Positions 30,272 to 33,202 of a stretch of DNA of 33,202 nt are shown in pieces; within the stretch, counting starts at the first letter, position 1; every line of letters begins with the position of its first letter. The stretch is from positions 1-33,202 of the forward strand of contig CALFIU010000035.1 in assembly GCA_937877455.1 (NCBI GenBank), in the 5' to 3' direction. The translations under genes were made by a program, and so were the position numbers. A model generated the notes under the pieces. It was given only the letters and a program-made list of their open reading frames with translations, searched no databases and was not told the origin of the DNA. The DNA comes from an uncultured Bacteroidales bacterium (lineage in GTDB: Bacteria > Bacteroidota > Bacteroidia > Bacteroidales > UBA3824).

Positions 30272-32351
30272 AATAGTCCACTCGCTGCCCGGTCGTGTAA
30301 GAATACGATACAATCGCTTTTTGTTAGACGACCGACAGGCAGCCCTTGTAAAAGTGCTTTCCGAAATGCAAAACGGAATTGTTTCGGTGGAGACAAATAC
30401 CATTTCGGGAAGCATTCTTATTTATTACCAAGACATTACACAAGAAATAGCCCTATCATATTTTCGTGCAATAGACTACAAATATCTCGAAAATCAAGAG
30501 TTATTACAAAGCGTAGCTATGCCAGAAGCACGCGAAAGCCTGCTTGGCATTATAACGACTATGGTTGCAGAACATTATATAAAAAAACTCCTCCCCTTCC
30601 CCATTAGAAAAGTGCTACAATTTATTGGTATAGCACCAAGATTATGGCAAGGCATAAAATCTGTAACGAAAGGACGTTTTTTCTGCGCCGACACTCTTGA
30701 TGCAACCGCTCTCGGACTTTCTTTTTTTCTTGGTAGCACAAACACAGCAGGCTCCGTATCGTTGTTGCTAAACATAGGAGAAGTACTCGAAGATTACACC
30801 AAACGCAAATCATACGACAACTTAGCACTTAGTATGCTCAACGCCGAAGAAACGGTAAGCCTACTCAAAGATAACGGAGAAGAAGTGCAAGTGTCGTCAA
30901 GATTATTAAAACAAGGCGACAAAGTAATATGCCGTGTAGGTAGCGTAATCCCTGCCGATGGAACTGTCATTAACGGACTTGCAATGGTAAATCAAGCGTC
31001 AATGACTGGCGAATCTCTACCAGTGCAAAAACAGAAAGGTAGCGGTGTGTTTGCATCAACAATTGTTGAAGAAGGCGAAATAACTTTTTCTGTAAAAAAT
31101 GCTGGCGGAGAAACAAGGGTAAACAAAATTGTCGCAATGATAGACAAATCGCAAAACCTAAAAGCAGCATCGCAAATTACAGCTGAAAGAATAGCCGACA
31201 AACTTGTTAAATACAACTTTATGCTTGCGGCTGCCACATATCTTCTTACGCGCAACTTCCAAAAAGCGATGTCAACACTTTTAGTTGATTATTCTTGCGC
31301 TATGAAACTATCAGCACCAATTTGCGTACTTTCGGCTATGCGCGACTGTGCCAAACTCGGTATAATAGTTAAAGGTGGAAAATATATTGAACTTTTGGCA
31401 AAAGCCGACACTTTTGTCTTTGACAAAACAGGAACACTCACTGAATCTGCCCCAAAAGTATCTCAAATAATACCATTAGGCGGGCGCAACGAAAATGATG
31501 TGCTAAAAATGGCAGCATGCCTCGAAGAACATTTTCCTCATTCGCTCGCACGTGCCGTTGTAAACGAAGCTAAACAACGCGGCATTATCCACGAAGAAGA
31601 ACATACAAAAGTAGAATACGTATTGGCTCACGGTGTAGCATCAACTCTCAATGGCAAAAAGCTACGCATTGGTAGCGCACATTTTATATTCGACGACGAA
31701 AAAATTCCCCACCTGCCAGAATACGACCCAATTATTGAACAATTAGCTCAAAATGGGGATAGTATTCTCTATTTTTCAGAAGGCGACGAACTCGCTGGAC
31801 TAATAGCCATAAAAGACTTTATTCGCCAAGAATCCGTTGAGGCTATCAAAAAACTCAAACAACTCGGTATTAACAACATTGTTATGATAACAGGCGACGG
31901 AGAAAAAACTGCTGCAGCAGTGGCTAAACAAGCAGGAATAACCCAATACATATCTCAAGCTCTACCCGACACAAAAGTAGAATACATTCGCAAAATGCGT
32001 GCTGAAGGACACATTGTTGCAATGGTTGGAGATGGTATAAACGATGCTCCTGCACTATCAGAAGCCAACGTAGGGATTGCAATGGGAAAAGCATCACAAA
32101 TTGCGGGCGAAACTGCCGACATTATGCTACCCGATGATGGTTTAAAATCTCTCCCCGCGCTAAAACAAATAGGCATAAAATTGTCTGAAAGAATAAAAAC
32201 CAACAACAATATTATCGTTGGTGTAAACAGCGCACTAATAGCTGGCGGATTGTTTGGAGTATTGCAACCTTCAACAGCAGCATTACTTCACAACACAACG
32301 ACAGTAGCCATAAGCGCAAATGCAATGAGAAAAATTGATACCGAAAACTAA
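30261..32351 (+). CDS. P1B-type metal-transporting ATPase with atypical Tyr-Ser-Cys site
   Basis: A 696-residue inner-membrane ATPase. The N-terminal approximately 70 residues (HSLPGRVRIRYNRFLLDD) look like an HMA_2-type domain without the CxxC metal site. The actuator loop has VNQASMTGESLPV, the phosphorylation loop FVFDKTGTLTE with D388, the nucleotide domain EEHFPHSLARAV (HS where HP is usual) and HGVAS, and the hinge VGDGINDAPAL. In the membrane helix before the phosphorylation site, where CPC/CPH/SPC metal ligands are expected, the protein reads DYSCAMKLSAP: Y344-S345-C346, so the usual proline is a serine. This places it in a P1B branch whose metal is not evident. It follows the YtxH-like gene, overlapping by 11 bases, and ends at a long hairpin. 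Confidence 0.88.
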   Translation: MRFKIVHSLPGRVRIRYNRFLLDDRQAALVKVLSEMQNGIVSVETNTISGSILIYYQDITQEIALSYFRAIDYKYLENQELLQSVAMPEARESLLGIITTMVAEHYIKKLLPFPIRKVLQFIGIAPRLWQGIKSVTKGRFFCADTLDATALGLSFFLGSTNTAGSVSLLLNIGEVLEDYTKRKSYDNLALSMLNAEETVSLLKDNGEEVQVSSRLLKQGDKVICRVGSVIPADGTVINGLAMVNQASMTGESLPVQKQKGSGVFASTIVEEGEITFSVKNAGGETRVNKIVAMIDKSQNLKAASQITAERIADKLVKYNFMLAAATYLLTRNFQKAMSTLLVDYSCAMKLSAPICVLSAMRDCAKLGIIVKGGKYIELLAKADTFVFDKTGTLTESAPKVSQIIPLGGRNENDVLKMAACLEEHFPHSLARAVVNEAKQRGIIHEEEHTKVEYVLAHGVASTLNGKKLRIGSAHFIFDDEKIPHLPEYDPIIEQLAQNGDSILYFSEGDELAGLIAIKDFIRQESVEAIKKLKQLGINNIVMITGDGEKTAAAVAKQAGITQYISQALPDTKVEYIRKMRAEGHIVAMVGDGINDAPALSEANVGIAMGKASQIAGETADIMLPDDGLKSLPALKQIGIKLSERIKTNNNIIVGVNSALIAGGLFGVLQPSTAALLHNTTTVAISANAMRKIDTEN

Positions 32352-32371
32352 AGTTTGTAAACAAACTATTC

Positions 32372-32435
32372 ATGTTCCGAAAAAGTGGTATTACGCCCAC
32401 AAAAATTCAAAATGGCGACCACAATTTCGGAACAT
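32372..32435 (+). terminator. Composite long hairpin terminator after the ATPase gene
   Basis: ATGTTCCGAAA (32372-32382) pairs with TTTCGGAACAT (32425-32435). Inside, GTGGT pairs with ACCAC and CGCC with GGCG, separated by small internal loops, and T's follow to 32440. It is longer and more structured than the other terminators in the window. Confidence 0.75.
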
Positions 32436-32440
32436 TTTTT

Positions 32441-32835
32441 ATACTACACATTTCAATTATCAATTATATTACACGAAAATCTAATATAATAAACAGATAA
32501 TAGACTAAAATAGTCAGTAAAATATGTAAACATCGTATAAATAAAAGTAGAAGGAACATAAATATAACATATGCAAAACTAAAAAAATAAATACTTCTAT
32601 AAAACAACAAATCAACAACTTACAAGTTAGTGTTACATTTGTAAATATATTGTTACATTTGTAAAACAATAATTTAGAAATAAATAACAAGATGAAGAAT
32701 TAAAGAAAAGAATGTTTTTTTGCATTTTTTTGAAAAAAAAGCAAGAAAAATTTTTTTTTTATAAAAAAAACATTCACCTTTGCAGCCGTTGAATTGAGAA
32801 TGAGAAATTCAAAAACGATATTTACATAAAAAAAT
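32441..32835. other. AT-rich intergenic stretch with tandem 5-2-5 dyads, upstream of tRNA-Cys
   Basis: No gene is visible in these 395 bases. Three small dyads stand close together: AACTT-AC-AAGTT (32617-32628) and TTACA-TT-TGTAA twice (32633-32644 and 32653-32664), the latter inside a 15-base direct repeat TGTTACATTTGTAAA with a 20-base period. Each TTACA copy also contains TACATTTG, a match to the -7 box. A further -7-like CACCTTTG lies at 32775-32782, 53 bases before the tRNA. Confidence 0.5.
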
Positions 32836-32906
32836 GGTGAGTTAACCAAGCGGTTAGGTGCCGGTCTGCAAAACCGTTTAGAGCAGTTCGACTCTGCTAC
32901 TCACCT
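32836..32906 (+). tRNA. tRNA-Cys, anticodon GCA
   Basis: Cloverleaf with acceptor stem GGTGAGT / ACTCACC, D arm around TAACCAAGCGGTTA, anticodon stem CCGGT / ACCG-type pairing around the loop CTGCAAA (anticodon GCA) and T arm GCAG-TTCGACT-CTGC. The discriminator base is T (U73), the known identity base for cysteine. CCA is not encoded. A run of T's follows directly. Confidence 0.93.
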
Positions 32907-33202
32907 CTTTTTTTTTTACAAGTAATTTACCTAACAGAATGTATGAGATACGCTAAAATTTTTTTTTAGCGTTTTTTGTATCCATAAAATAATCACAACA
33001 ATTTTAAACAAAAAAATAATATTGAATAATTTTATAATAAAAAAATATCGCATATTCCATATTTAAACAAATTTTTAAATATTTTTCTTTACAAATATTT
33101 CACTTCTCATGTGTTAAAAGAAAACACAAAAAAAATGAAATATAGTAAAAAAAAATCTACCTTGGAAACTCCACCCATTTTTTCATCCACTTGGTGAAAT
33201 AG
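32907..33202. other. Right-edge stretch with one hairpin, no clear gene
   Basis: CGCTAAAA / TTTTAGCG (32951-32958 and 32964-32971) followed by six T's is a terminator-like hairpin that may end tRNA-Cys transcription. The rest to about 33155 is very AT-rich with nothing I recognise. At 33157-33202 composition rises, and the minus strand could be the end of a gene (final residues YFTKWMKKWVEFPR, stop at 33157-33159), but 14 codons are too few to call. Confidence 0.4.

Noticed and set aside
33135..33197. A 20-codon plus-strand frame starting MKYSKKKS at the right edge
   Set aside because: It is too short, lies in low-complexity AT-rich sequence and has no promoter or family likeness.

Overview
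The window looks like a chromosomal segment of a low-GC member of the Bacteroidota, probably Bacteroidales. Three things point there. Many genes are preceded by the Bacteroidota-type promoter (-33 TTTG, 18-21 bases, -7 TAnnTTTG) instead of the E. coli type. The housekeeping proteins (LeuRS, GlnRS, EttA, Prs, L25) read like Bacteroidales versions. There are exported GH27 and GH2 glycosidases, and genes rarely show a strong Shine-Dalgarno sequence.

Layout. (1) 1-3943 is accessory DNA: the start of an Rpn-family nuclease gene running off the left edge, a decayed second Rpn copy (pseudogene), then a two-gene unit of a dynamin-like GTPase and a DUF697-like membrane protein. (2) 3951-9149 is core, all on the minus strand: leuS, prs, rplY and pth. 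(3) 9384-15000 holds a secreted GH27 alpha-galactosidase, a STAS/SpoIIAA-like protein, ettA, a nucleoside deoxyribosyltransferase-like gene and a DASS/SLC13 anion symporter. (4) 15192-18902 is the most unusual part. A cytoplasmic papain-type protease fused to a TerB-like domain, a Lys/Gly/Ser linker and an approximately 139-residue Asp/Glu tail follows a small helical protein in one operon. This operon is divergent from a polytopic-membrane AraC-type regulator, and four tandem 21-bp repeats lie between them. (5) 19007-22565 holds glnS and a short-loop histidine kinase/response regulator pair. (6) 22825-27694 holds a lipoprotein, a GH2 beta-galactosidase and a zinc-ribbon protein. (7) 27863-32906 holds tRNA-Gln(CTG), a REC-GAF-PAS-kinase hybrid whose phosphoacceptor His position is Gln, a YtxH-like small protein overlapping a P1B-type ATPase with an atypical metal-site motif, and tRNA-Cys(GCA). 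The last roughly 300 bases hold no clear gene.

The best candidates for something undescribed are the protease-TerB-acidic-tail operon with its repeat array and divergent membrane regulator, and the GTPase/DUF697 pair. Functional links within both are inferred from gene order and domains only.
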